From Desulfococcaceae bacterium (GTDB taxonomy: Bacteria; Desulfobacterota; Desulfobacteria; Desulfobacterales; Desulfosalsimonadaceae): a stretch of 48,609 nt of DNA. The position numbers were made by a program, and so were the translations under genes. The stretch is from the NCBI GenBank assembly GCA_030145385.1, contig JAQYVU010000026.1:1-48609 (forward strand). Reading direction: 5' to 3'. Positions 23,842 through 32,204 of the stretch are shown here, piece after piece. Position 1 is the stretch's first letter; every line of letters begins with the position of its first letter. The notes beneath the pieces are model-generated. The model ran no database searches, was not told the origin of the DNA, and was given only the letters and a program-made list of their open reading frames with translations.

Positions 23842-24288
23842 TTGAAATTTTTTTCACGTTTTATAGTTTTCATCTGTTGCGTGCTGATGTTCGTTTCATT
23901 TTTGACATCCTGTGAAAAGAAAAAAAAGGAAGGGAAACTAATAATTACCGAGCAGGCGTTTTCTTTAAGGCAGGATACGGAAAACACATTTACGATTGAT
24001 GCCAGTGGGAAAATCAAAAATGTCGGTGAGGTGGATGTGAAAAGGGTGATTGTTACCGGTTACTGCCGGTCGTGCAATGACCGTTGGGGAGTTGGTAATT
24101 GGCAGACTTCCTCGGATATCGATAGAATGCCCCAGCAAATGGACACCATAAGCTATATCGCAGCCGGCGCGGAAGAGCAGTTCAAATTCACGGAAGTAGC
24201 CGATTATTTATTGGCAGCCAGCCAGGAAAATCCGGAAATGCCTGAAAAGCTTGAAGTTGTCATCGAGTCTTTTGAAACCGTGGAATAG
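23842..24288 (+). CDS. Lipoprotein with a GYCRSC motif, paralog of the one at 30084
   Basis: A 148-residue lipoprotein starting with TTG at 23842, 7 bases after a strong AAGGAG. The signal peptide ends in the lipobox FLTSC, then a lysine-rich linker. The mature domain (LIITEQAFSLRQDTENTFTIDASGKIKNVGEVDVKRVIVTGYCRSC...MDTISYIAAGAEEQFKF...PEKLEVVIESFE) is clearly homologous along its whole length to the protein at 30084-30524. The layout (sequence on 'G-K-I-K-N-V-G') resembles extracytoplasmic domains with an Ig-like fold that carry 'new contacts' between strands, such as FxLYD. The conserved CRSC could bind metal or form a disulfide. Function unknown. Confidence 0.72.
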   Translation: MKFFSRFIVFICCVLMFVSFLTSCEKKKKEGKLIITEQAFSLRQDTENTFTIDASGKIKNVGEVDVKRVIVTGYCRSCNDRWGVGNWQTSSDIDRMPQQMDTISYIAAGAEEQFKFTEVADYLLAASQENPEMPEKLEVVIESFETVE

Positions 24289-24312
24289 CGGCAATCCATT
24301 TTTCTAAGTAAG

Positions 24313-24861
24313 TTATGATGAAAAAGGAGAGTGGCCAACACGAAATGCATCTGCTTTTAAGCCGTTTCGGTCGAAAAATAATTCAGCACCACCGGCTTCG
24401 GCCACGCGAACGGTTTTTGCAGCAGACACATATGCGTCGGGAGGGAAAATGTCAGCACCATGATGGACAATTCTGTATGACGTATCAAATTTGCAGGCCA
24501 GGTTATATCCGTCTACCACATCTTTAATCCCTTCCGGCCCGAACACTTCCAGTGCTTTACTCCTTCCCATGGCAAGTGACCAGAAGTTGGCTTCTCCAGG
24601 GTCCGATATGTAATCGGAGTGAAAGTGAGTGATAAAAACAGCGCTTAAATTTCCAAGCGGCAGGTTTTGAAGGTCTGCATTCCGTATGGTTCCTACCCCG
24701 AATGGCCGGGGGCTGGTCCATTCCACTTTGACGATATCGTTAAACCATTCCGGCCATGCATCAAAATCTTCCAAAACCTCGAACACCCTCTCCGGTGTTG
24801 CATTGATTGTCACCTCATTCACAAATCTGACAGGTGCCGAATCAAGAGACTCACACGCCAC
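24313..24861 (-). pseudogene. Chimeric remnant: SRPBCC N-terminal part joined to a metallo-beta-lactamase fragment
   Basis: A 182-codon open frame made of two unrelated incomplete pieces. Codons about 10-60 (VNEVTINATPERVFEVLEDFDAWPEWFNDI...RPFGVGTIR) are the first third of an SRPBCC/polyketide-cyclase domain, which then breaks off. Codons about 62-180 are the middle of a metallo-beta-lactamase-fold hydrolase, beginning just before its FITHFHSDY metal motif and continuing SRIVHHGADIFPPDA-like sequence (here SYRIVHHG), but stopping before the C-terminal metal ligands. Neither domain is complete, so I read it as the product of a deletion that fused two genes, not a working enzyme. Confidence 0.68.
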
Positions 24862-24882
24862 TTCCCGCCAGGAAAGCCTGAG

Positions 24883-26652
24883 TCATTTTATTCTCCGTTT
24901 GATAAAAAAGAGACCTGCCAGGATCAGGATTCCGGCAATGTAATACGGAATCTGGGCTCTTAGCTGAGTCCGTATGGCGTATTTTCTGCACTGCATATGC
25001 TGATCATAATTGTCGGGAACCGGCAGCACATTGTTGTCGGCTGCATATCTGCGATAGGCTTCCATCATGGCCGTGAATTTTTCCGGCATCTTCTTTTTGA
25101 GATCATCTGTTTCACCCGGGTCGGTGACGATATTAAAGAGGTGCCATTGGCTATCGCCCACAGGTCCCCTGTTTAAGACGATTTTATAGTCCCCCTGAAA
25201 CAGAGCCGCATTACCGCTCAGCTCATAACCGACGGTCTCATCTTCACTATAAACCCTGTCGGCATCCCCATTTGTCAGGGGCAGAAGGCTTTTGCCTATC
25301 ATCGGCTCAACCCTGCGGCCCTGATATTCACCTTGCGGCGGAGTCATACCGGCCAGTTCCAGAATGGTGGCCGGGATCTCAGTCACATAGGCAAAGGCAT
25401 TTGTGAACTTCCCTTTTTCAGCGATGCCCTTTCCTGAGATAATCAGAGGCACCCGCATTCCGCCTTCGCCCGCCCAGAACTTATACTCAGCCAAAGGTGA
25501 TGCCGCGGCACTGGCAAAGCTCGGCCCCATGTTAATATAGCTGCCGCGGATGCCGAGAGTCTCGTAATCCCTGTTGTATCCTTTGGCCTTTTGCCACAGC
25601 TTCAGATACAGATTTTGCCAGACAGGCCCGTCAAATGCATCTGAGGGTTCAGCGCCATTATCCGATGTGAAAATAAACACCGTATTGTCATACTGCCCGG
25701 TCTCTTTAAGATAGGTTATCAATCGCCCGATATGGTGATCCATGGCATCGACCATGCCGGCATAGACCGCCATTTTTTTTGATTCATACCGCTTTTCCGA
25801 TTTGCTTAATGAATCCCAGTCAACAGTTGTTGACATGGTCACCATCCCGGTCCCATCCGGCACAATGTTTTTTGCTTTGGCCCGTTCAAACCGTTTTCCC
25901 CTTAATTTCCCCCACCCTTCATCATAGTTTCCCATGTATTTGTCTGTAAATTCCCGGGGGGCCTGAACCGGAATATGGACCGCCTGAAAAGGGATGTATG
26001 AAAAAAAGGGTTTTTTGTCTTTTATATTGGAATCGATAAACTCTATGGCCTTATCGATGTAAAATTCAGAGGAGTAAAAATCATCCGGCAGATCGATCTC
26101 TTTACCATCTGCAAACCAGTCCGCCTTTTTGTACATGGGCAGGAATGTTTTCTTTTCCCAGTTATCGGCACCACTATCCGCCATGGTCACGGTGCGTTCA
26201 AATCCTCTCCGGCTGGGCAGCAGATCGGGTGTTTTGCCCAGGTGCCATTTGCCGGTCAGGTAGGTGTGGTATCCGGCGTCCCTGAGCAGGGTGGCGATAG
26301 TGATCACATTGTGGTTTAATGTTCCCTTATAATGCTCGTGCTCTGCCTGGTCCGGGGGAAGGGCCTCGGGTATATTGGGGACTCCGTTTCGGTGACTGTC
26401 TACACCAGTCATCAGCATGGCCCTCGTCGGTGAGCAGAGGGCCGCTGTATGATAGTTGGTGAAAACCAGGCCTTCATCTGCCAGCCTGCTTATATTGGGC
26501 GTCTCGATTTCACCGCCATAGGGTGCCGTGTCCGTAAAACCCAGGTCATCTGCCAATATTAAAACAATATTGGGGGAGGCGGCAATGGCGGTATTGATTA
26601 AAAAAAAACTCCAGGACAAAAATGAGATAAGTCTGAAAAATAATTTTAACAT
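24883..26652 (-). CDS. Membrane-anchored sulfatase
   Basis: A 589-residue sulfatase. An N-terminal signal segment (residues about 5-25) precedes PNIVLILADDLGF with the paired metal-binding aspartates (35, 36). The signature CSPTRAMLMTG puts the formylglycine cysteine at 73, in the C-x-P-T-R variant of the usual C-x-P-S-R. GYHTYLTGKWHLG, VFIFTSDNGAEPSD and GEGGMRVPLIISG follow in normal order. A C-terminal hydrophobic helix (YYIAGILILAGLFFI then KRRIK) anchors it in the membrane facing the periplasm. It would hydrolyse sulfate esters, but no formylglycine-generating enzyme is in the window. A truncated second sulfatase lies 15 bases upstream. Confidence 0.88.
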   Translation of the reverse strand: MLKLFFRLISFLSWSFFLINTAIAASPNIVLILADDLGFTDTAPYGGEIETPNISRLADEGLVFTNYHTAALCSPTRAMLMTGVDSHRNGVPNIPEALPPDQAEHEHYKGTLNHNVITIATLLRDAGYHTYLTGKWHLGKTPDLLPSRRGFERTVTMADSGADNWEKKTFLPMYKKADWFADGKEIDLPDDFYSSEFYIDKAIEFIDSNIKDKKPFFSYIPFQAVHIPVQAPREFTDKYMGNYDEGWGKLRGKRFERAKAKNIVPDGTGMVTMSTTVDWDSLSKSEKRYESKKMAVYAGMVDAMDHHIGRLITYLKETGQYDNTVFIFTSDNGAEPSDAFDGPVWQNLYLKLWQKAKGYNRDYETLGIRGSYINMGPSFASAAASPLAEYKFWAGEGGMRVPLIISGKGIAEKGKFTNAFAYVTEIPATILELAGMTPPQGEYQGRRVEPMIGKSLLPLTNGDADRVYSEDETVGYELSGNAALFQGDYKIVLNRGPVGDSQWHLFNIVTDPGETDDLKKKMPEKFTAMMEAYRRYAADNNVLPVPDNYDQHMQCRKYAIRTQLRAQIPYYIAGILILAGLFFIKRRIK

Positions 26653-26667
26653 AGCGGCTACCTTTTT

Positions 26668-27126
26668 TTATTTAATCCATCCAACTTCATTCTTCTGCAG
26701 CTCTTCTTCCCATTGAGCCATTCTTTTTTCCAGTGTTTCACCCATATCCGGATAACGCGTCATGAGGTTGTAGGCCTCTCCCGGATCTTTTTCCAAATTG
26801 AATAACAAAGGGGCCGGCCCGGTGGTATGGTTACTTAAACGGCCCATTTTTTTATTTACGGGCATGGGCCAGACATAATGGTTCATCGATCGCAGGTACT
26901 TCCAGTTACCTGATCTCATCCCCTCCAGCTCACCGTGATGATAAAAATATAAATTCTCATGGGGTGATTTACTATTCGGTTCTCTCATCAGTCCGCTGAT
27001 ATTCCTGCCGTCAATCATTCGGTCCTCAGGCAGCGTTAACCCTGCCAGAAAGAGGCAGGTAGGAAACAAATCTATATTCATTGCAGGCTTCCTGGCGATT
27101 CGGCCATTCATTGAGTTCTTACCCAT
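26668..27126 (-). pseudogene. 5'-truncated sulfatase (C-terminal domain only)
   Basis: About 152 codons equal to the C-terminal quarter of an arylsulfatase: KPAMNIDLFPTCLFLAGLTLPEDRMIDGRNISGLM, ENLYFYHHGELEGMRSGNWKYL, LFNLEKDPGEAYNLMTRYPD. The whole catalytic domain with the CxPxR motif is missing. ATG 27126 (MGKN) has AGGAGG 4 bases upstream, so a short polypeptide may still be translated. It is not simply the missing end of the neighbouring sulfatase, which has its own complete C-terminal domain. The two probably stood in tandem before a deletion. Confidence 0.75.
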
Positions 27127-27358
27127 GTCTCCTCCTGTCAACTTTTATTTGATGGCTTTGATTTTGAAGCCAGCAGCGTCAGCATTCTTAAAGCTATTAA
27201 AACAATTTGTATCACCGGCTTGTCAGTCGTCGACCGGAGTACAGAAAAACACTGGAATTATACATTGATTATCATCCCAGTATTCTTATCGATAATATTT
27301 AAAAAAAAACAATAAAATGGCCGAAAAGCTCAAATCAATGACTTTGAGTGTCAATTGA

Positions 27359-27583
27359 ATCATTTTTAGTAAAAAATTAACCGAAAGGGCGGCATTTCGT
27401 AAGCTGCTGCTCAAAACACGGCAGCAACTGGCACAAAATCATTTGCGTGACGGAATGACCAATTCACAGGTGGCCGATCTCATCGGCTTTTCCGAGCCTT
27501 CGGTCTTTCAACACGCGTTCAAACGATGGTATAACATCAGCTTAGGAGAGTATCGAAAGTTAATTCAGGGCAGCAGGAGTTAA
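27359..27583 (+). pseudogene. AraC-family regulator remnant (C-terminal helix-turn-helix only)
   Basis: Reading from 27359 to the TAA at 27583 gives FRKLLLKTRQQLAQNHL then MTNSQVADLIGFSEPSVFQHAFKRWYNISLGEYRKL. The second helix-turn-helix with GFSEPSVFxHAFKRW...SLGEYR is the AraC signature (OruR/ArgR-like branch). There is no start codon, and a stop lies just upstream at 27356. The missing N-terminal region would be at least 200 codons. It lies opposite the truncated sulfatase and is likely the former regulator of a sulfatase locus. Confidence 0.75.
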
Positions 27584-27732
27584 ACACAGGGATATCACCA
27601 GAAAGTCGACTGTTTATACGGTGCCGACAGCAGAAAAAAAAACTTAAACAGTGATTCTCCTTTCAGCGTGCCCCCAAAAAGGGGATATGTAAAAATTCAG
27701 GTAATACTTCAATAAATAAAGTTTTTTTATAG

Positions 27733-28611
27733 TTATTCCGTGGCAGTGTTTTTCTGGAACGGAAGTGTCTTCGGCCGGATATCTTTCCAGCGTTCACCCA
27801 CCGGACAGGCGCGCATGCATTCAATGCAAAAATCAACATCCGTAATATAAGTTTGTCCGCTTTCCACCAGAAAATCCCTTTTCTTCATATGCTGGCGAAT
27901 CATCCGGAGATATCCCGGCCACTGCCAGAAACGGGCAGGCGGCAGCTGCTTGAAACCCAGAGACCAGTAGACAAAACACGGATCCACATCATATCCGTCT
28001 GACGTTAAAGCCCCGGACGGGCAGGCATCCACGCATTTGTTACACCCTTTGCACAGATCAAAATCCTGGCTTTCATCAGGCTCAAGTTCTGCTTCGGTGA
28101 TGATGGCGCACAACCGCTGGTGTGGCCCGAACTCCGGTGTCAGCAGCAGGTTGTTTTTCCCGATTTCACCCATGCCGCAGCTCATGGCGGCATGTTTAAA
28201 GGAAAGAAATCCCACGGTACGGGTCTGGCGGAACTTTTTTCCTGTTTCCGGATCATGTTTAAAAATTTCCACCGGCTTGTCTGCGGATATCGGAAGGGTC
28301 AAAAATCCTTCACGTTCGAGCATGCGGCCGACTTTCTCAGCCGTTTCATCCAGCAGCCGGGAAGTCTGCATTTTGCTCCGGGTCCACAGCATAATATCCG
28401 GTGAATAAACTGATCCCAGCGAATGGGCTACCGCCATCACGACCACACTTTTGGCCGTCGGCATGAGAGCAGTGGCAGGACGTGCCGGATGCGCTAAAAT
28501 CAGATTTTGTGCATCCGCAATTCCCACCAGATCGATACCTTCAGCTTTTATCAATTCTTTGATTGCTGCCGCGTCAATTTTTTCTATTTTTTCGGGTCCA
28601 CCATTCAGCAT
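27733..28611 (-). CDS. QueG-like 4Fe-4S double-cluster protein (A)
   Basis: A 292-residue protein resembling the cobalamin/Fe-S part of epoxyqueuosine reductase and reductive-dehalogenase-like proteins. The middle has GEIGKNNLLLTPEFGPHQRLCAIITEAELEPD, the hallmark of that fold. Two ferredoxin-type motifs follow: CKGCNKCVDACP and CIECMRACP. It lacks the extended QueG C terminus, so it is likely not QueG itself; such shorter proteins are abundant in sulfate reducers and of unknown role, probably redox. The N-terminal region is 'KELIKAEGIDLVGIADA', typical of the group. A related but divergent protein lies upstream. Confidence 0.78.
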   Translation of the reverse strand: MLNGGPEKIEKIDAAAIKELIKAEGIDLVGIADAQNLILAHPARPATALMPTAKSVVVMAVAHSLGSVYSPDIMLWTRSKMQTSRLLDETAEKVGRMLEREGFLTLPISADKPVEIFKHDPETGKKFRQTRTVGFLSFKHAAMSCGMGEIGKNNLLLTPEFGPHQRLCAIITEAELEPDESQDFDLCKGCNKCVDACPSGALTSDGYDVDPCFVYWSLGFKQLPPARFWQWPGYLRMIRQHMKKRDFLVESGQTYITDVDFCIECMRACPVGERWKDIRPKTLPFQKNTATE

Positions 28612-28634
28612 TTTAAATATCCTTTTAATATCAT

Positions 28635-28775
28635 GTTAAACTCCGAGTTTCAGACTGATAAAGAAGACAAGATGCAAGGCGCGAAAAATTTTCAATCATG
28701 AGGCGTACTTTTCGTAAGTTGAATGCTTGGAAATTTTTGACGCAACACCGCAGATCGCTTTTTAATCAGGCTGTC
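28635..28775. repeat. Palindromic repeat between the two QueG-like genes
   Basis: GATGCAAGGCGCGAAAAATTTTC is mirrored by GGAAATTTTTGACGCAACACCGC with a central GAGGCGTACTTTTCGTAAG segment; the outermost parts (AGACTGATAAAG near the left, CTTTTTAATCAGGCTGTC at the right) also pair. It is a long imperfect hairpin of the type widely scattered in this bacterial group, filling most of the gap between 28611 and 28835. Confidence 0.6.
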
Positions 28776-28834
28776 AAGGATCAGGGATCACTCAAAAATA
28801 AATTCACATTTTAATGCGTCGATCCATCACGCCC

Positions 28835-29872
28835 TTAAAATGTAAAGTTATTCTTTCGTAAACCCTTGGGAATTACGGATTCACACGGCACACCCGTGGC
28901 GCAGAGACCGCATCCATAGATAAAGAGATGATAATTTTTATTACAATACGTTAGGGATTTTGCCACTTTCTGATAACAGGCTTCCTTGTCGTGGGCATTT
29001 TCTGCGGTGATGGCATCCACAGGACAGCGCGCTGCGCATTTTAAACATTTTTTACCCTGATAATGAAGGCAATAGGCATGGATATCATCCGGCCGCTGGC
29101 GATTGGGGGCAAGCTTTAAATTCACCACAAAACTGCCGAGCCGGTGCGCGCAGCCTTTTTCCGTGATCAGAAAATCCTGCATCCCGAATGTGCCGAGCCC
29201 GGCGGCATAGGCGATATGACGGTGGGACCACGGCGAGGCCCAGCCCACTTTGGGATATCGTTGTTTGTTAAACATCGGCGTCACATCCGGGGCGATGGAT
29301 AGAATCTTCTGTCCCATCAAATCGGTGACAATTTCACGCACAATGGTCTGGCTGAAAATCTCGCCCAGAAGGCGGGTCTGGGCCCAGCGTTCAGACGGCC
29401 AGTCCGTTGAAGCGGCATTGTCTTTTTTCGTGTGCCTGCTTATCGGCATCACAAACGACACCACACTCAAATCTTCCGGCGCCGGCGGCTCCACACCGTT
29501 GTTTTCAGCCTGCCAGCGCATGATTTCAAAAGGGGTAAAATGGTGCGGCCCGATGATTTTTTTATACTGATCAAAAATCGGGTCATCGCCACGGATAAAA
29601 CCGACCAGGGGCGCATCAAAGATGGGTTCGTCATAAAACGGATATTCCAACCCTTTTTCCGGATGATGAAGTATTTTATCCGTGATGGTCTTAATGAACC
29701 ATTCTTCATCAGGAGTCTTGTCCATATCTGCTGGCTGCGCCTCCTGATTCAGCAGCGGCTGCTTGGGAAAAAACTTCCCCTTCATCTCACCAATGGCGTT
29801 TTTCATTCCCTCGATATCAGACAGATACGAAAACCGGCGATACCGGTCTTTCATTCTTTTTCGCTTACCCAT
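28835..29872 (-). CDS. QueG-like 4Fe-4S double-cluster protein (B)
   Basis: A 345-residue protein related to the previous one in fold. SHRHIAYAAGLGTFGMQDFLITEKGCAHRLGSFVVNLKL is the counterpart of the GEIGKNNLL...GP...RL segment. A four-cysteine motif (CLKCAARCPVDAI) and a second group (C...C at YCNKNYHLFIYGCGLCATGVPCESVIP) suggest two 4Fe-4S clusters. An N-terminal basic stretch (MGKRKRMKDRYRR) and about 100 residues of extra sequence precede the domain. Such proteins often occur beside reductive-dehalogenase-like genes, but no such partner or B12-binding subunit is near. Role: unknown redox function. Confidence 0.72.
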   Translation of the reverse strand: MGKRKRMKDRYRRFSYLSDIEGMKNAIGEMKGKFFPKQPLLNQEAQPADMDKTPDEEWFIKTITDKILHHPEKGLEYPFYDEPIFDAPLVGFIRGDDPIFDQYKKIIGPHHFTPFEIMRWQAENNGVEPPAPEDLSVVSFVMPISRHTKKDNAASTDWPSERWAQTRLLGEIFSQTIVREIVTDLMGQKILSIAPDVTPMFNKQRYPKVGWASPWSHRHIAYAAGLGTFGMQDFLITEKGCAHRLGSFVVNLKLAPNRQRPDDIHAYCLHYQGKKCLKCAARCPVDAITAENAHDKEACYQKVAKSLTYCNKNYHLFIYGCGLCATGVPCESVIPKGLRKNNFTF

Positions 29873-30083
29873 ACTAAACCTTTACAATGATATCTTGAGT
29901 GTTTATAAAACCGCTTCAACGCAGCAGGTGGTGCTTCAAAACAACTTGATCATTGACAGTAAAAACATAATCGGTCGGGATTCCATTCCCGGCAAATGCA
30001 GTCTGCCAATCAGTAAAATTTGGTGCCGGATAAGAAACCCGGCCGCATAAAAGTATTTATTGATACAGTGTCAAATTATGCCA

Positions 30084-30524
30084 TCAATCAACGGCTTCAA
30101 AAGATTCTATAACCACTTCCATTTTTTCCGGAATCGTTTCCGGCTGTTCCGCAACCATGTTATAAATAAATGCAACGCCCCTGAAACTGAACTCTTCTTC
30201 CGCATCAACCGCCAGATAGCTGATGGTATCTTTCTGCTCCGGCGTTTTTTCATATTCGGAAACAAACCAGTTGCCCGGATTGATCAACTCCCCGCAGGAT
30301 CGGCAATATCCCGTGATAACAACTTTTTTAACATCAACATCCCCGATATTTTTGACCTTGCCCCGGGCATCAATCACATATGCTTTCTCAGAATCTTTAC
30401 GGACAATGAACTCGCTATCAGAAATGATCACCTTACCGGCCTTTTTTTCCTGGCATGAAACCAGACACAGACTTGCAGCAATTAACAGGAATACGACTTG
30501 AACGGTCATTCGATTCGCGGACAT
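30084..30524 (-). CDS. Lipoprotein with a GYCRSC motif, paralog of the one at 23842
   Basis: A 146-residue lipoprotein: ATG 30524 after AAGGAG, signal peptide ending in the lipobox CLVSC. The mature domain (KVIISDSEFIVRKDSEKAYVIDARGKVKNIGDVDVKKVVITGYCRSC...KDTISYLAVDAEEEFSF...PEKMEVVIESFE) aligns end to end with 23842-24288, including the GYCRSC cysteines and the shared VVIESFE ending. Its promoter carries the TetR-type operator module also found at 33.1 kb, so it probably belongs to that regulon. Function unknown. Confidence 0.75.
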   Translation of the reverse strand: MSANRMTVQVVFLLIAASLCLVSCQEKKAGKVIISDSEFIVRKDSEKAYVIDARGKVKNIGDVDVKKVVITGYCRSCGELINPGNWFVSEYEKTPEQKDTISYLAVDAEEEFSFRGVAFIYNMVAEQPETIPEKMEVVIESFEAVD

Positions 30525-30649
30525 AGCTATCTCCTTTTGAAATTAAAGTAGTTATCCCGGCAGCGCCTTATGATCCCGTTTTCTCTCTGCCAATGATTCA
30601 AAAACGGGATAGAATTGCGCCCAAACAAAACTTTTAAAAATACTTAAGG

Positions 30650-30700
30650 ATCTTAGCTGGTTGCAAGGCATTTGTCAAGACAACTATAACGATCGTTAAA
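30650..30700 (-). promoter_or_regulatory. Operator-promoter module of the 30084 lipoprotein
   Basis: Minus-strand TTGACA (30678-30673), 17-base spacer, TAAGAT (30655-30650). The palindrome TAACGATCGTTA (30687-30698) starts 9 bases upstream of the -35. The same -35, spacer length, -10 and operator distance occur at 33109-33157. Beyond the operator (30701-30882) a decayed likeness to the TetR promoter half continues for about 40 bases; I see no gene there. Confidence 0.7.
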
Positions 30701-30882
30701 TCTGACTTAACAATAAGGATTCGCAAGAAGCAGACTTATTTTATTACGGGTTGCCCTTCGCAAAGATAATCTCTTTAAAAATTCCCGCAATAAAAGGCTA
30801 AAAGAGCCGGAAAAAACAGACTTGAATAAAAATTCTTAAAAGTGGCAACCAATTGATTGCAGGGTGTCCATACCATTACTTC

Positions 30883-32100
30883 TCAACCTGCTGCTATTTT
30901 ACCGTTGATATAGTCGGCCATCTTTTCAGATCTCGTCGGCGCGTTTACCTGTTCCCATTCGATTCCGGAAGGACGCCCGCCTTTTCTTTTCATAAAATTC
31001 ATAATAGAGGGGTGCGCGTAGATGTTTCCGGGGATGAACAACGGAATTTTGGGGGTTTCGTGAAACCCGGTGTCATCCCATGTATACCAGACAAACCCCT
31101 TGTTGATAAACGACCGACGTTTGGTCAGCCGGCCGGTGATGCCCACATCAAAAAAGTCTGTTTCAAACTCCCGGTTGTATAAAAGCCAGGCATAGGCAAG
31201 CACTTCATGGGCAAACAGGTCTTCGGATGAAAAAACAAGCCCGAAGTCAGGTTCAGTGACATGGCCGTTATCCGGTCCGAACGTGGAAAATACTTTTCTT
31301 CCGGATGATACCACAAGGCGCAGTTTTGACGAGATCTCGGGTATCTGGTTAATCTCTTCGTACATGGCATAAAACGATTCACCCCCCTGGTGAAACGCCT
31401 TTCTGCTGTCTTCTCTTAAAAAGCCCACACCGATTTTCATTCCGGAAGTGATATCACCCAATACGTGAGAGCTGACACGGGCAAGATAAATGATATGGTC
31501 TGCTTCATTAACCGCTGAAGTAACCCATATGGGTTCTTTCCAGTGGTGTGATCCAACAGGATTTGCCTCTATGAACGAATCATACCCCTTTTCTTCAAAA
31601 AATACGGCATCTGCCTTGTTTTGCTCTATAACATCAAGGAGCCCGGCCTGTCTGCAGCACTCTGCCGAAGATCCTTTCTGGTCTTTTTCTGTCCAGTGAA
31701 CACTCTCTACACCGCTGGAATCGCCCGCCATAATCTGACCGGCACCCTTTTCCCGTAAAAGCCGTATCATAAAAGCCAATGCCCATGGATCACTCGTGGC
31801 CGGAAACGAATTACCCGAATTGAGCGAAAGCTTGATCAATACGGAATCACCTTTGGACAGCCAGGAAAAATCACTTGACGCCTCAATGGTTTTTTTAAAA
31901 ATATCATAGGCACCGGCATGCTCCCCTCTTGGCACCCATGCACTTGCCACATGGGGTGTCCAGGCTTTTGCAACCGGCATCGTGCCAAGCTCGGCTTCCG
32001 TGGTTTTCATGTTATGGGCGCACGCAGGCAAAACCGCCGTGCAGGCGGCAGCGCCCGTGAATTTCAAAAAGTCCCTTCGTGACCACTGATTTTTTGACAT
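30883..32100 (-). CDS. Tat-exported DUF362 protein
   Basis: A 405-residue protein with a twin-arginine signal (SRRDFLKFTGAAACTAVLPAC), ending in a possible lipobox. The body is a DUF362 domain: DSVLIKLSLNSGNSFPATSDPWALAFMIRLLREKGAGQIMAGDSSG, then NEADHIIYLARVSSHVLGDITSGMKIGVGFL and FSTFGPDNGHVTEPDFGLVFSS. DUF362 proteins are found with Fe-S proteins in anaerobes and have no settled function; Tat export suggests a folded cofactor. It lies 104 bases downstream of the DUF169 gene on the same strand and is likely co-expressed with it. Confidence 0.8.
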   Translation of the reverse strand: MSKNQWSRRDFLKFTGAAACTAVLPACAHNMKTTEAELGTMPVAKAWTPHVASAWVPRGEHAGAYDIFKKTIEASSDFSWLSKGDSVLIKLSLNSGNSFPATSDPWALAFMIRLLREKGAGQIMAGDSSGVESVHWTEKDQKGSSAECCRQAGLLDVIEQNKADAVFFEEKGYDSFIEANPVGSHHWKEPIWVTSAVNEADHIIYLARVSSHVLGDITSGMKIGVGFLREDSRKAFHQGGESFYAMYEEINQIPEISSKLRLVVSSGRKVFSTFGPDNGHVTEPDFGLVFSSEDLFAHEVLAYAWLLYNREFETDFFDVGITGRLTKRRSFINKGFVWYTWDDTGFHETPKIPLFIPGNIYAHPSIMNFMKRKGGRPSGIEWEQVNAPTRSEKMADYINGKIAAG

Positions 32101-32204
32101 GGTTTTATTCCTGTCCGGATAAATTTAATATAGTTTTTACCAGTGTCTCATAAAGTTCTATTATTCACATCAAAGACGGCTGTTTGCAATCGATATCCGA
32201 CGAT

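Noticed and set aside
30700-30882. Second, decayed TetR gene next to the copied operator
   Set aside because: Likeness to the TetR promoter half fades after about 40 bases and no TetR-like codons follow.
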